This document shows, piece by piece, positions 29,201 through 40,510 of a stretch of DNA of 64,000 nucleotides. The position numbers and the translations under genes were made by a program. Positions within the stretch are counted from its first letter, which is position 1. Every line of letters starts with the position of its first letter. This DNA is from Coturnix japonica (Eukaryota > Chordata > Aves > Galliformes > Phasianidae), in NCBI RefSeq assembly GCF_001577835.2, contig NC_029542.1, positions 4,447,060 through 4,511,059 of the forward strand. Direction: 5' to 3'. The notes beneath the pieces are model-generated. The model was not told the DNA's origin. It saw nothing but the letters and a program-made list of their open reading frames with translations, and did no database searches.

Positions 29201-32200
29201 CTCCAGGCTCTCATCGAAGACGGGGTTGTCCCCGCTCTGCAGGGCCGTCTTGGTGCGGTGCTCAGCGCAGTCAGCTGGGATGCCATGGATCTCAGCACAG
29301 ACGTAGGGCTCCACCACCTCCCCCTTGGCCCCTGAGCCCTTCGGCTTGGGCAGGTTCTGCCCACTGATGACCTTGAGGTGCAGGAGCTGCGCAGGCACCC
29401 CAGGCAGGGAATCCTTGGCATTGGCACTGAAGTAGGAGACCTCCTCCCGCATGATGGCAGGGCGGAGGACGTAGCCACAAGCCCCGTTCTGCCGGAACCA
29501 GCCTGCGTTGAGGTCCATCATCAGCCCCGGCGTCTGGTAGTTCATGGCCACCATCTGGCAGCCGCACTTCCAGAAGTCCTGAGGGTTCATGTTGCTGGCA
29601 TCAATGCGCATGGGGCTGGGGTAGACACGGGAGAGGAAGCGCTTGTTGTAGCTCACCAGCTCGGCTGGGCACTCGTTGGCGAAGCGGCCCGCCTCCACCT
29701 CACTGAAGGAGCACATCTCCCAGTAGCGCTGCCCGCGCCGCGAGCTCTCAAAGTCCTGGAATGGGACGGCCTGGCAGAGGCTCACCAGCTCCGAGAGCTC
29801 ACGGCTGAGCCGCACACGCCGCGGGACCCCCCCTTCCGCCACCTCACGGTCCTCCTGGCCCAGCCTCCGTGCCAGCTCCCAGCCTTCCTCCTCATCCGAC
29901 ACCTCCCCCTCGCTGTCCTCACAGCTGGGTGGCAGCTTCTTGCCCTTGATAAGGATGCGGCCCTTGAGCTGCTCTGGGGAGGGCAGATAGGAGGCGGCGG
30001 GGTCAGGCGGCTCCAGGTAGAGCTTCTCACCCAGTGTCTTGCGCAGGCACTGGGCGGCCAGGCGCTGCTGGGCAGCAGAGCAGCGCACCACCAGGCAGAG
30101 GATCAGCGGGTAGGCGGAGGCGGCGAAGGCGTGCTGGTCGATCAGCTCCACCACGGAGCGGAAGGGCACGCAGGAGGCGGCTGAGGGGCTGGTGTAGACC
30201 ACAGGCTCACCCTCGGGGCCATCCCACAGCACCAGCTCAATGCTGCGGCAGCCCAGCCCCAGAGCACTGACGTATCCACTGATGTCTGAGCGGCCCCAGA
30301 AGTTGTCCTCCAGCAGGCAGGCGCTGTGGGCAGAGCTGATGTAGTAGTGGGAGAGAGGCTGCGCCATGTCCTGGCACACCCGGCGGTGCTGCGGGTCGAA
30401 GATGGAGCAGTCAGAGGAGAGCAGGTAGCGGGTGAAGCCGTCGATGGCCAGGTAGCCCTTTTCCCGGCCCTCTTTGGAGGGCTCGTACTTGCTGACAATC
30501 TCCAAGCACTTCTCCTCCGTGACGCCCTCCATGCCCTGCTCCACCTCCAGGAACGTCAGCAGGTCCTTCAGGCCCAGGTACTCCTTGTTGCTGGAGAACT
30601 GCACCAGCAGGAAGAAGATCTCGGGCCGGGTGCAGAGTTCGCAGTACGCCTCCACAAAGAGGTCGCAGGCCACCTCGGTGCTGGGACGCTCGCTGGCCTT
30701 CTGCAGCTCCTTGAACTTCAGCTCAATGGTGGACGCCTTCATGCCAGGGTTGAGCGCTTTGATGAGCTGCACGGCGCGGGACACGGGGATGTGGCCGGAC
30801 TTCTCCAGGTCGGCGAGGTCGAAGACGGAGGAGATCCAGGAGGTGCGCAGGCTGGGGTGGCCAGACCCCAGAGCCTCAGGTGTGTGTTTCCCGTAGGACA
30901 GCAGGTACCGCAGCCCCATCACCCAGGCGCTCACCACATCGGCTGAGCTGGCCACCAGGTCCAGAGACTCATAGTTGTCTCCATAGATGATGGAGAAGGC
31001 GCACTCATCAGGAAACTGGTCGGACAGGCCATTGCTGCGCAGGATGGGTGTCTTCTTGCCCACACGCACCTCCTTCACCGACTTGATCTCAATCTTGGCC
31101 TTCTCTGAGTCCTTCTTGGAAGGCTCCCAGCGCACGGAGCGCATGTCAGTGTCCAGCACAAAGAAGCGGCTGTACATCCGGGAGTTGGAGCGCACCTTCT
31201 TCAGCTCACAGCCCTCCAGCATGAAGGAGATGCAGGCAGCTGCACTGTTTATCTTCCGGTCATTGGGCATCGTGCTGAAGGAGACCGTCTTCTTCTGCAT
31301 GGGCCGCTGCCGGGAGCCATCCTGCCAGGGTGGCAGAAGGGGCAGATCCATCAGGGCAAGGCAATGTGCACTCCCCATCCCCCAGGCTCCCACCCCAGCC
31401 CCAATGCACAGTGAGGGGTCCCAGGAGCTCCCATGCCATACAAAGCCCTTTGGACTCACCGGGCCCTCTCCCCTGGCCCTGGAGGTTGGGAACTGGCTCC
31501 AGCTGGGGCCTGCCCCACTGCTGGGCTTATTTTAACTCTGCATTCCTTCCTTCCTTCCTTCCTTCCTGCTCCCAGCCCTGAGCTGGATCCTACCCCACCA
31601 CTTGCTCACCCCCAGGGGCAAAGCCACACACAGGCACTCCCCGGGTCTGCCGGATGCTGGCAGGGAAAGGCTCCAGCAGGACCCCCCGTGCCCACCTCCA
31701 GGCACCAATCCTGGGCAATGCGGGAAGGGGGTCCCCAGGATGGGGAAGACCCTAACAGTAACGAGCTGAAGTGAGGGGGGATGGGATGGGGAACAGCAGG
31801 GCTGGGAGCATATTATGGGATGGATTTCATTAAGTAGTGCAGCAGGGAGATTTAATCCACTTCTTCAAGATTATGGTGAGTCACCTCTAATCTGGTGGTG
31901 TCTCTGGCACATGCAGGCTCTTCCCAGCTGCCAGGGTGTGCGGACAATGAAATGCCCCTTCCAGTACCCCAAGAGTTTTCACATCTCCATGGCAGAGCTG
32001 CTGCAGGCACACACACCACAGCATTTCATCCCAAAAGGTCTGGATTTGGCTCTATGGGTCCAGGCAGCCCTGACCAAGGACAATCAGGACAAGGTAGCCA
32101 GCTCCAGATAAGGGTGAATGGGAAAAGGTGCCCCAAGGAAGAGGAAAACAGCCCTTATCCCCATCCCTATGCCAGAGCTAGCTGGATGCTGCTGGATCAG

Positions 32201-35200
32201 AGGGAAAAGCCATGGAAACATCTAAGGACCCAGATCAGCCTCCCCAAGCAGGGAGAGCATGCTCACAACAGCATCCTGCTGAGGTGCTCAGCCCAAGGCT
32301 GAGTCTCAGTACTGGGCACAGAGTGCTCAGCATCAGGCTCATGGGAAGGGCTGAGCCTCTGCACCACTGTCAGGATGCTTCCTGTGAGCAGCAATCTGAG
32401 CATGGCGCTGCCTCGCAGCTCCAGACCCAGGCACCCACATGCAGGTGGCCCTGTCAGCAGCAGGGAGTGCAGCCACGCTCCTGCACTGGGGCCAGACCTG
32501 CAGGCCCTGCAGACCCACACCCAGCCCGGTGTGCACCCCACCCCTGTACTGGGCCCCAGCGCAGAAAACAGGAAATCCATCCGGAAAGGAAACACGGGGC
32601 GGGGGGCCTGCTCGCACCCAGCAGCTGCCAGGACCTGCCTCCAGCTGCTCCGGAGCTTGCCCACAGCAGGCAGCAAACCCAGCCCTCAGCACGGGCTCAG
32701 GAGAGCCCTTGGTGTGCACCACAGCATGCGCTGCTCAATGTGCATGCATCCACAGCCAGCTGCTATCCACCAGGCTCATGCACAGGGAGAGCGAAGCCGC
32801 TGCTCCCAGCAGCAAGTTGCTCTGGCATATTCATCTGGCTGAGCTGGGATGTGCTGCTCTGTGCCCAGTGCTTGGCCAGGCGCGGGCAGCAGCGGGGCAG
32901 GCAGAGCTCCCAAGGTGCAAAGTAGGTCAGCAGCGTGGGTGGGACACGCAGTGCCTGTGGCTGGGAGAGCCCCGCCACCGCATGGAGAATCCCAGCCACG
33001 GGGCACAGCTCCAGCACGGGGCAGCACTGCCATGCAGCACACAGCCATGCAGTACACAGCCATGCAGTACACAGCCATGCAGCACGGCCAACCACTGTGC
33101 CCACGGCGATGCTGACCGCAATGCTGACTGCCAGCACCCAGCCGGGCATGGACGGCACGGCCAAACCCAGCTCCCCTCACCCTGCCTGGCTCTGCAGTGT
33201 GTGCTAAGCTGCACTTTAGCCAATTACCTGCAGTGATTAGTAGCCTGGCAAGCACAGCAATCCTAATCTCAGTTGCCACGTGACCCGCTCCTTACCCGGC
33301 TAAATGAGTGCAGGGCCGGGCCCATCAGGTCACAGACCTGCCCAGCTGCTGCTCCCCTCCCGTTATCCTCAGGGGAATCTCCAGCAGTTAAATGGCACAT
33401 AAAGGTGGGATACAGAGGAACCAAAAGCCTCCGGGGTTGAGGAGCACGGGAAGGAGCCGAAGCTCTGCTGCCCAATGGAGGGAAGCAGGACACCTTGACC
33501 CAGTAGGGCTGCGTTTGGTGACACGGCTGTTCCTGAGTCTAACTGGGCTGTGACACATCCCATGTCCCAGTTCTCCCCACTACCATGGCCCAGGCTGGGC
33601 AGTGTGAGTGGGGTGTGGGCAGCCAGCAGCAGAGGCAGCAGGAGGCCAGGCACAGCCAGGGCTCTTCTCCACTCGTCTGTTCCCTGCCAATAAGACCGAG
33701 TGACACATCCACTCCCTGCTGCACCAGCTGCCACTTCCCAGCAAGGGGCTGTGGAGCCTGGGCCCCAGTGCAGAGCAATGGCACTGCTCCAGAGCTTACA
33801 CAGTGAGGGATGGCCCCACGTGGAGGGGATGAACAGCAGGGTGCTGGGAAGGGTCACAGCCTGCAGCAGGAAGGAACAGGCCCGGAACCCCCCTCCAGCA
33901 TCTTCCCAGCTCACCAAAACTTTCAGTTTCCAACTCAGGGAAGAAGCAGGGAACAACTCCTCCAGGAGGACATGGGGACTGCCCTCCCCATTGCATCCCC
34001 ACACAGCTGTGCTCCCATCACTGTATGGGGCCAATGGACCCAGCACAGCCAGCCCTGGGCTCCCCCAGCTGATTCTACTTTCAGATTCACTCCTCCAATC
34101 TTTTCTGGAAATCCCATAGAATAACAGAGCCCACAACTCTACCCACATGTGCTTCCACTTAGTCACCAGGCAGGGTCTGCCTGCAGCCCACAGTTAGTGG
34201 GTGCCCTCTGCCCAACTGCAGCTAGTGGGGGCCAGGCTGGCTGTGACACACACAGAGCCCCAGAACAGCCTCAGCATCCTCGGGGGATTTGGGGTCAGAC
34301 AGTTGCTCCCCAGGTCCTTCCCATGGGGATACAGACACAGCGATGCACACAGACCTGGATGGGGTTCGGAGAGGCAGCAGCTCCCCACAAGCTTGTACAA
34401 AACCTGAGCAATGGAGACCTGCTGCTAAATGGCACAGGATGCTCTCTATCCTCCCTTTCCTGCTTGGGGACATAAGAGCCTCCCTGGGGGACACTATGCA
34501 GGATCACTATGTCCAAACAGGGAATAGCAGAGGAGTACAAGCAGCAAATGCCTGTGTGTTCTTTCAGCAGCATGCCCACCCACTGTCCCCACCAGACTCA
34601 CCCAAAGCAAGGCCTCAGCCCATGTGGTGCCTGGGGCTCAGCCTGGGGAACTCAGGGCTGCAGGATCCAGCACTGCACAAAGATAGGAACCTGCAGCCCC
34701 CCAACAGTGGGGAAATACCAGGTCTGCAGGGACCCAGAGCCACGTGGCAGACCACGAGGGGCTGGGGACGGCCATCTCAGGCTGACCTCCATTGGCAGCG
34801 CTCCTCCAGCACTGGTTCAGGGCCACCCAACCTTCACCAAAGGCCAAACTCTGTGGTGATGCACAGCAGCACCAGGGCTTCATGCAGAAAAGAGGCAAAG
34901 AGAAGTGAAGCAGCCCCGTGCACTCCTTCTTATCCCTGTGGGGAGCAGGCAGAGCAAAGGCTGCAGGAGGGACTGGGGACCTCATGAGGTCCCTTGGGAA
35001 AACCATGAGCACACAGCCCTCGAGGTGCCACGGAGCCTGGGGAGGAGTTCTCATCATGCTGGTGATGGGCAGCAGTGTGCAGGAGGTCCACAAAGCCTGG
35101 GTCGCTGGGTCAGGAGGGCAGGCAGCACATAGCAGCCCCCACACAAGGTATTAATAGTACCGGAGCTCTATCAGCTTAAAATAGGCTGCCAGGAGTGGGG

Positions 35201-36150
35201 AGGCGGTCCCGGGCGGACGTGACCTATTGTGTCAGTGAGCAGCGCCGACGTAAGCACAATTAGGGGGGCTGCTTTAGAAAAATCACGCACGTGACCCACT
35301 GCCCACTGCCACGGGGAGCTCAGGGGACCCCCTTGACCCACGGCCCCCTCAGTGCCCCTGCCCAGCCACAGAGAAGGTGGCAGAAGCTGGTCCTGAGCCT
35401 CAGTGCTTCTGCAGGAGGGAGCTCAGAGGATGCCCAAGAGGCAGGAGCACCCGTGGGTGCCCTCCTGCAGGCTGTGGAGATGCTGCCATGCAGTGCCAGC
35501 ACAGGGGCAGCACGGTCATGCAGGGAACTCACGAGCAGGGGATGGACGGTGCAGTTCCCGGAGGCACAGAGCACAGGCCCGGCCCGGGGAGCGCACAAAG
35601 CCTGAGCTGGGTTTGCCCTTGGGGGACCCCGGCGACGGGCAGAGCGATGGACCCGGTGCCAGAGCTGATGGGAGCGGTGCCCGGCACCAGCCACACACCG
35701 GGAGCGGGGTCTGCTCCCCTCCGCCGCTCTGCCACCACCCGGGGGCACGGCGGACCCCGGCCGGGAGCGCTCGGGGGACAGCAGGGGCGGCAGCAACCGG
35801 CGCACAACCGCTCCGCCAGGCTGGGCTCGGCCCACCGAGGCGCTCCGCAGCACCGAGTCCTGCGCAGGTGCCGCCCGGAGCCAGGGGAGGGGGCGAACAA
35901 CGAGGGCAGCCCCCCGGGGAGGGGAGAACCGCGAGGAAGCGGGGGGTCGGGCCAGAGCACGGGCTCTCACCTTCATGATGCTCGCACGGGGCGCGGCGGG
36001 TGCGGGGCTCCGCTCCGCCGAGTCCTCGCGGCTGCTGCTCCCCGAGCCCGAACCGGGGCTGCCGCCACCGCCGCCGCGGGGCCCGTTGGGCAGCGGCGCG
36101 GCGGGGCGGGGCGAGCCGGGCGGCGGGGCGCTCCGGGGCCCCTCCGCCAT
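26216..36150 (-). CDS. Inactive phospholipase C-like protein (PLCL/PRIP family), third paralogue
   Basis: Encodes about 1080 residues from six coding exons: 35971-36150, 28835-31321, 28528-28731, 28254-28329, 26571-26680 and 26216-26401. The giant 2,487-base second exon is also characteristic of PLCL1 and PLCL2. Order: Pro/Gly/Ser-rich N-terminus (1-60), a PP1-docking motif KTVSF (71-75) with RQRPMQK before it, PH domain (about 85-205), EF-hand region (about 220-365), X domain (about 375-520), Y domain (about 565-680), C2 domain (about 705-830) and a C-terminal tail with [21 protein letters not shown]. The X domain keeps His392 and Glu422 but has Val424, Thr437 and Val471 where PLC-delta1 has Asp343, His356 and Glu390, so hydrolysis of PIP2 is not expected. 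By family analogy it should bind inositol phosphates and scaffold phosphatases or GABA-A receptor traffic. No PLCL gene lies between HCRT and GHDC in human. Confidence 0.93.
26681..28253 (-). other. PLC-like gene, intron between coding exons 4 and 5
   Basis: Mostly GC-rich with short repeats. An A/T-rich island at about 27770-27900 stands out, with homeodomain-like words CTAATTATA and GCTAATGA. No exon is seen. Confidence 0.55.
26744..26773. repeat. (GGGGAT)n simple repeat
   Basis: About five hexamer copies in the last-but-one long intron of the PLC-like gene. Confidence 0.9.
31543..31567. repeat. (CCTT)n simple repeat
   Basis: Six tandem CCTT units in intron 1 of the PLC-like gene. Confidence 0.9.
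33031..33085. repeat. 15-base tandem repeat
   Basis: The unit CATGCAGTACACAGC occurs three times with one variant copy plus a 10-base partial copy, in intron 1 of the PLC-like gene. Confidence 0.9.
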
Positions 36151-36300
36151 CCCCGCGGCACCACAGCAGCGGCCGCCGCGGGGCCCCGGGCGCCCCGGTG
36201 CCTGTGCCCGCCGCCGCTGCGGGCTCAGTGGCGGAGCGGGCGGGAGGCGGCGCGGCCGTGAGGAGGGGACGGGCCGGGGCCGAGGGCGGGGACCCCTCGC
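36151..36300 (-). promoter_or_regulatory. CpG-island promoter of the PLC-like gene
   Basis: Dense CpG around and upstream of the ATG at 36150, continuous with the GC-rich first exon. No TATA box is seen. Confidence 0.5.
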
Positions 36301-36438
36301 CCCCCCGCCCCGGGCTGCTGCCGTGCACGGTGACAGCGCTGCCGTGCAGCGACACCGGCACCTTCGAGCCTCCGCTCAGCGCCGCAGCGCACGGACTCGG
36401 TGCCCGCCCCAGACCGCCGGGACCCCGGCCAAAGCAGC

Positions 36439-36660
36439 ACCCTGCAGCCTGGTACCGAGCCTGCATCCTGGGAGCCACACCTCAGCCTGGTGCACAACCC
36501 CAGCCAGCACCTGGCAGCCTGGTACCCAAAGCGAGATCACATCTTGGCATCCTGCGTTCCTTTGCTCAAACCCAGACTGGCATCCTGCAGCCTGGTACCC
36601 AAACACAGCCCACACCCTGCAGCCTGCACCCAAAACTTGCCTGCATCCTGCTCAAATTGC
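36439..36660. repeat. Degenerate minisatellite upstream of the PLC-like gene
   Basis: Phrases close to GCATCCTGCAGCCTGGTACC recur about six times at irregular spacing, with the core GCAGCCTGGTACC seen at 36442, 36512 and 36587. It is an eroded tandem array rather than a gene. Confidence 0.6.
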
Positions 36661-37510
36661 CCGCACACCCCACAGCCCGGCACACTGCACCCAGCCCATC
36701 ACTGCTTGTCCAAGCAGGAGGGCTCAAGCTTCTGCTGTGGGGCACAGTGGGGCAATGGGGAAGGGCTGTGGGCATGCATGGCACAGCAGCAGGATGTGAT
36801 GCACCACGAGGCTCCCCAGGCTACGTTCAGGCCACAGATGTCTGCAGTGCAGGGCTGGGAGCACCACACAGAGCTGCTCCACCTCAGCCCTTTATCCAGC
36901 ACCCACCAACTCCACACTCCAGTAACACCCAACCCTGACAGCACTGAGCACTTCTGATGCACACTGGCCCAGCACCAATGTCCCTGTCCGGATATTCAGG
37001 GTCCCCAAACTCTCCCCACCACACAATTTCTTCCCTGCTTGCAACAGGAATTTTGCTCCAGGCTTATTTCCAGCGGGGCATGGGAGGGAAGGGCCCTCCG
37101 TACCATTGCTACCATGGCAGGAGGTGGTGGCTGCACTGCAGGGATGCTTCATGCCTGCCTTGTTTAAGACAATGTCTTCTGCCAGCGGCCTTGCTTGCCC
37201 CCACCCTGATAACAGCTGTGTGCTCAGCAGGCTCTGAGCACCACGGCTCGGTAGCCCTTAAAATAAACCTTAACAAGCAGGGAAAGAATCAGTTCCCCCC
37301 GCCTGGTACATTTGTGCCTCAAAGGCCCCAGCGGCCCCAGACACTCCCAGAGCCCCAAACAAACGCTGAGCTGGTTAAATATTCATGACCGACCCTTCTC
37401 CAGGACTGAGGATAACAAAGGCAACTTCTCATCAGAAGGAGAGTCAGGGTTGTCATCAACAAATCACTTAATGAGGATTAAAAATAAAAATAAAAATCAG
37501 TCCCAGAGCT
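36661..37510. other. Intergenic spacer between the PLC-like gene and GHDC
   Basis: No coding exon is seen. The right half (about 37250-37500) turns A/T-rich, with words such as TTAAATATTCATGA and AAAAATAAAAATAAAAATC, unlike the GC-rich surroundings. Confidence 0.55.
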
Positions 37511-37516
37511 CTGTCC

Positions 37517-37522
37517 TTTATT
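37517..37522 (-). terminator. Candidate poly(A) signal of GHDC
   Basis: AATAAA on the minus strand about 530 bases past the GHDC stop codon; it is the first canonical signal met downstream. Confidence 0.45.
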
Positions 37523-38052
37523 TATATTTGAGAGATAATCCTCTTTTCTTTTGCATCTGGTTTTGTTTGTTTGTTTTTTGGTCCGTTTGTTTGGGTTTTT
37601 TACATTAAAAAAGCCCCTGCTGGAGCTGATTGTTTCCCACCCAGCAGACAAGTGCCAGGGCTGCAGAGGGGCAGCAATCACTGCTGCCAGCACACACCCT
37701 GCCCCAGGGCATCCATGCCAGGGGACACAAGGCTGCAGGGCCCCGGGGCTCCCCAAGGCTCGGGAGGTTTCTGCTGTTCCCCTGTGATGGCCACCAGCTG
37801 TGAACCCCCAAAGGACCCTCGGGAAAGGCACCGCTGCCCCACATCTGGTGGCACTTGATGGGCACTTTGGCTAAGCATGTCTGGAAAGGCCCTGAGGATG
37901 CCCACCTGCAGCCACAGTCCCACCCTGTGCCCAAAGTGAGTCCTGAGAAAGGCCAGGGTCACACTGCTGGCTCCATCTGCTCCATTGGGTGCCCTCACCC
38001 CAGTCCCACTCCATGCCCGGTAGGTGACACCAAGCAGAGCCCAGCGCTGCCC

Positions 38053-40510
38053 TTAGGAGATAACGGTGCCCTGGATGACGGCCAGCAGCCGCTCCTCCCG
38101 CAGCACCCTGGGCATGGGGACGGGGCAGCCCATGGCCTCCCGCAGCCGCGCGAAGGACCCGGCCCCCACCAGGTGCAGGCGCAGGGGCCCGATGCTGCCC
38201 TTGAAGCGGAACGACTTATAGATGGGGAAATCCTCCTGCAGGCAGTGGTCCAGCTGCAGAGAGGGGAAGGGGCTGCCAGCGTGATCCCAAAATGCTGTTT
38301 TCCCTATGGAACAGCTGCCATCCCCCAAAACCCAGAGCTCCAGCTCTGATACCAAACAAGGAAGGAGCCCCTTGGCCAGAAGCCTTCAGTGCTTGCGGGG
38401 CTCCCCATAGGCGCTGCCTGCGGGCTCCTGCTCAGCACTCAGCAGTCAGTCCCGGAGGAATCCCGCAGCCGACGAGCACTGCCACCGCGTGGCGGCCGGG
38501 CGCGCAGGGAGCGCACAGCAGATCTGCTCCCTTCCTGCCCCCAGCAAACCCCAAAGCCCCCTTACCTTGTGGCGTTGCCCCTCTGACAGGTCCCGCAGGC
38601 CCCGCAGCTCCACGAACACCTCGTAATGGGGGGCACCGGCCCCTGAGGAGGCACCTGCAGCAGCGCCGCCAGCACGTCACAGCCACCCTCTTGGGGAGGC
38701 TGGGGGGAGGTGACAGGAACTCTTTGGGGTGCTCACCCAGCAAGGTGCTCTCCACACAGATGTAGTCCATGAGCCGGGCACCCGGCCACATGCCCACAGC
38801 ACGGCACAGGCTGTGGCAGAACCGATCCTCAGGGATGCTCTCACCGCGCACGTTCAGCGCTTGGCTCTCCCTGTGGGCACAGCAGGGCTGGGTATCCTGC
38901 ACTGGGGAGGTGCCAGCAGCACCGTGCACCCCCACAGCCTGCCTGAAGGTGAGGAGCACTGAGTTGGGGAGACCTCACCTGCGCATGGGCTCCACCATAG
39001 GGCACTGCTTATGAAAGCCAGCCACCCGCAGCACCTCTCCAGCAAGGCACCTGTGTGGGCAGCGTGGGCGTGAGGCTGGGGAGGGGCTCACAGCCTCCCT
39101 AAGTCCTGCAGCAGCAGCACCTGTACTCCCCAGGCCGGGCAGTGAGGATCACTTTGTACTCGCGTCCCTCCCAGAGCTCGCCCAGCAGCACCGTGCGCTG
39201 CTCCTCCTCCTCATCCACTGGGCAGGGCAGGAACTCACAGAACGCCCACTCTGGGCACAGCACGAAGCGAGGCACGGGATCTTTTGGCCACAGGTTGACA
39301 CCGAGCAGAGCTGGGCAGAGAGCGGCTGTGAGCCCCCGATCACCCTCCTCATCCCCTCTGCGGGGCACAGACAAAGACCGACCCCTACGTGAGGGATGCC
39401 GCCCCCCCAGCACTCACCTCCTGCCACCCGGTACCAGGGGCAGTACAGGGGCAGCCCCTCGCAGGCCACCCGGCGCAGGGCATCGCAGTACAGCCGCTCC
39501 CCACCGCGCACCGTGCCCACCACCACCACCTGCAGCTGCGGCCACAGGCGCCGCACGATGCCCTGGAAGCCCCTCTCACACTCGGCCCGCAGCTCTGCCG
39601 CCCGCGCGCCGTCAGGGACCAGCAGCGCCTGCAGCCGACCCCGCAGCTCCTCGGGCAGCCCGGGCCGGGGGCTCATTGTGCCCAGCGCCAGCTCGTGGGC
39701 CAGCTCGTTCCAGCCATCCCGCAGCACCATCAGCGCGTCGTGCAGCTCGTTGGGCAGCCGGGCCTCCAGCACGCGCAGCGCACGCGTCCGCAGGGCGAAG
39801 AGCAGCTGCACCCGCAGGGCTGCGGAGCGCACGGGCAGAGCGGCGGCCTCGGGGGGCGAGCAGTACAGCGTGGGCAGCGGGCACAACCCCGGGGCGCGGG
39901 GAGCGGCGGGCGCCCAGCCCAGCACGGCCGTGCCACGGAGCGTCAGCGCCTGCGGGAAGGTGCGGTGCAGGGCGTGCAGGTAGAACAAGGCGCCCTGTGC
40001 GGAGAGATCGGGGGGGGCTGCAGGGCGAAGCCGCGGGGCCCCGCCCGCACCGCGCTCCCCGCAGCCCGCTCTACCTGCAGCGCGGGCTCGGCGCTCCAGC
40101 AGCTCCGCAGCGCGGCGCACAGACTCAGCGGCGGCAGCGGCTCCGCTCGCTCCCCGTCGTCGCAGCGCGGGTTCAGCGGGTGACGCTCCCGGAACGCGTC
40201 GGACCCTGCGGGCGGACGTTGGGGCTCAGAAGCGCGTCCCGCCGCCCCCGCTGCCCGCCCTGCTCCCCCCGCCCGGCTCACCCGGGGCCGCACCGCGGGG
40301 CAGCAGCCGCCGCAGCCGCCGCTCCTGCCCGTGCCGCACGTCGATGCTCTGCAGCTCCAGGCGGCGCCGCTGCCACCCCGAGGCCCGCAGCAGCGCGGCG
40401 CGGAGCAGGCGGTGCCGCAGCGGCGGGGCGGACGGCAGCAGCACGAACACGGCCACCAACAGCGCCACGACGGCAGCCAACATCAGCCCGGGGACGGCAG
40501 ACGGCAGCAT
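38053..40510 (-). CDS. GHDC: GHDC, GH3-domain-containing protein
   Basis: Animal member of the GH3 family, related to plant acyl-acid amido synthetases; its vertebrate role is unsettled and I assign none. Eight coding exons: 40282-40510, 40075-40205, 39418-39994, 39121-39310, 38980-39050, 38737-38870, 38566-38654 and 38053-38253, for about 540 residues (human about 530). The N-terminus MLPSAVPGLMLAAVVALLVA is a hydrophobic signal or anchor (about 8-30). Family landmarks include the GALFYLHAL segment, LYCSPPEAAALPVRSAALR, LWPKDPVPRFVLCPEWAFCEF, APHYEVFVELRGL and the final GCPVPMPRVLREE. Exon 5 appears one base short: the expected junction QCPMVEPMR cannot be read in frame near 39000. All other phases agree. 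The start is supported by a CpG island and by the match of the hydrophobic N-terminus. Confidence 0.93.
38980..39050 (-). other. GHDC: GHDC exon 5 with an apparent single-base deletion
   Basis: Neighbouring exons require 72 bases here (1 + 69 + 2) but 71 are present. The frame is correct through VAGFHKQC and then shifts at about 39000, turning the expected PMVEPMR into LWWSPCA. A missing C in a short C-run would explain it. Confidence 0.75.

Larger units (their letters stand above)
31322..35970 (-). other. PLC-like gene intron 1
   Basis: A 4.6 kb intron joining exon 1 (ends ASIMK) to exon 2 (starts DGSRQRP), both phase 0. It holds a CCTT simple repeat at about 31543-31567, a 15-base tandem repeat at 33031 and several A/T-rich islands (near 31815-31890, 33200-33290 and 35145-35290) that may be regulatory. 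No coding exon is seen. Confidence 0.6.

Noticed and set aside
34090-34150. CCATAGAATAACAGAG as the end of a CR1 element
   Set aside because: Resembles the CR1 terminal octamer only loosely and lacks the adjoining conserved 3' region.
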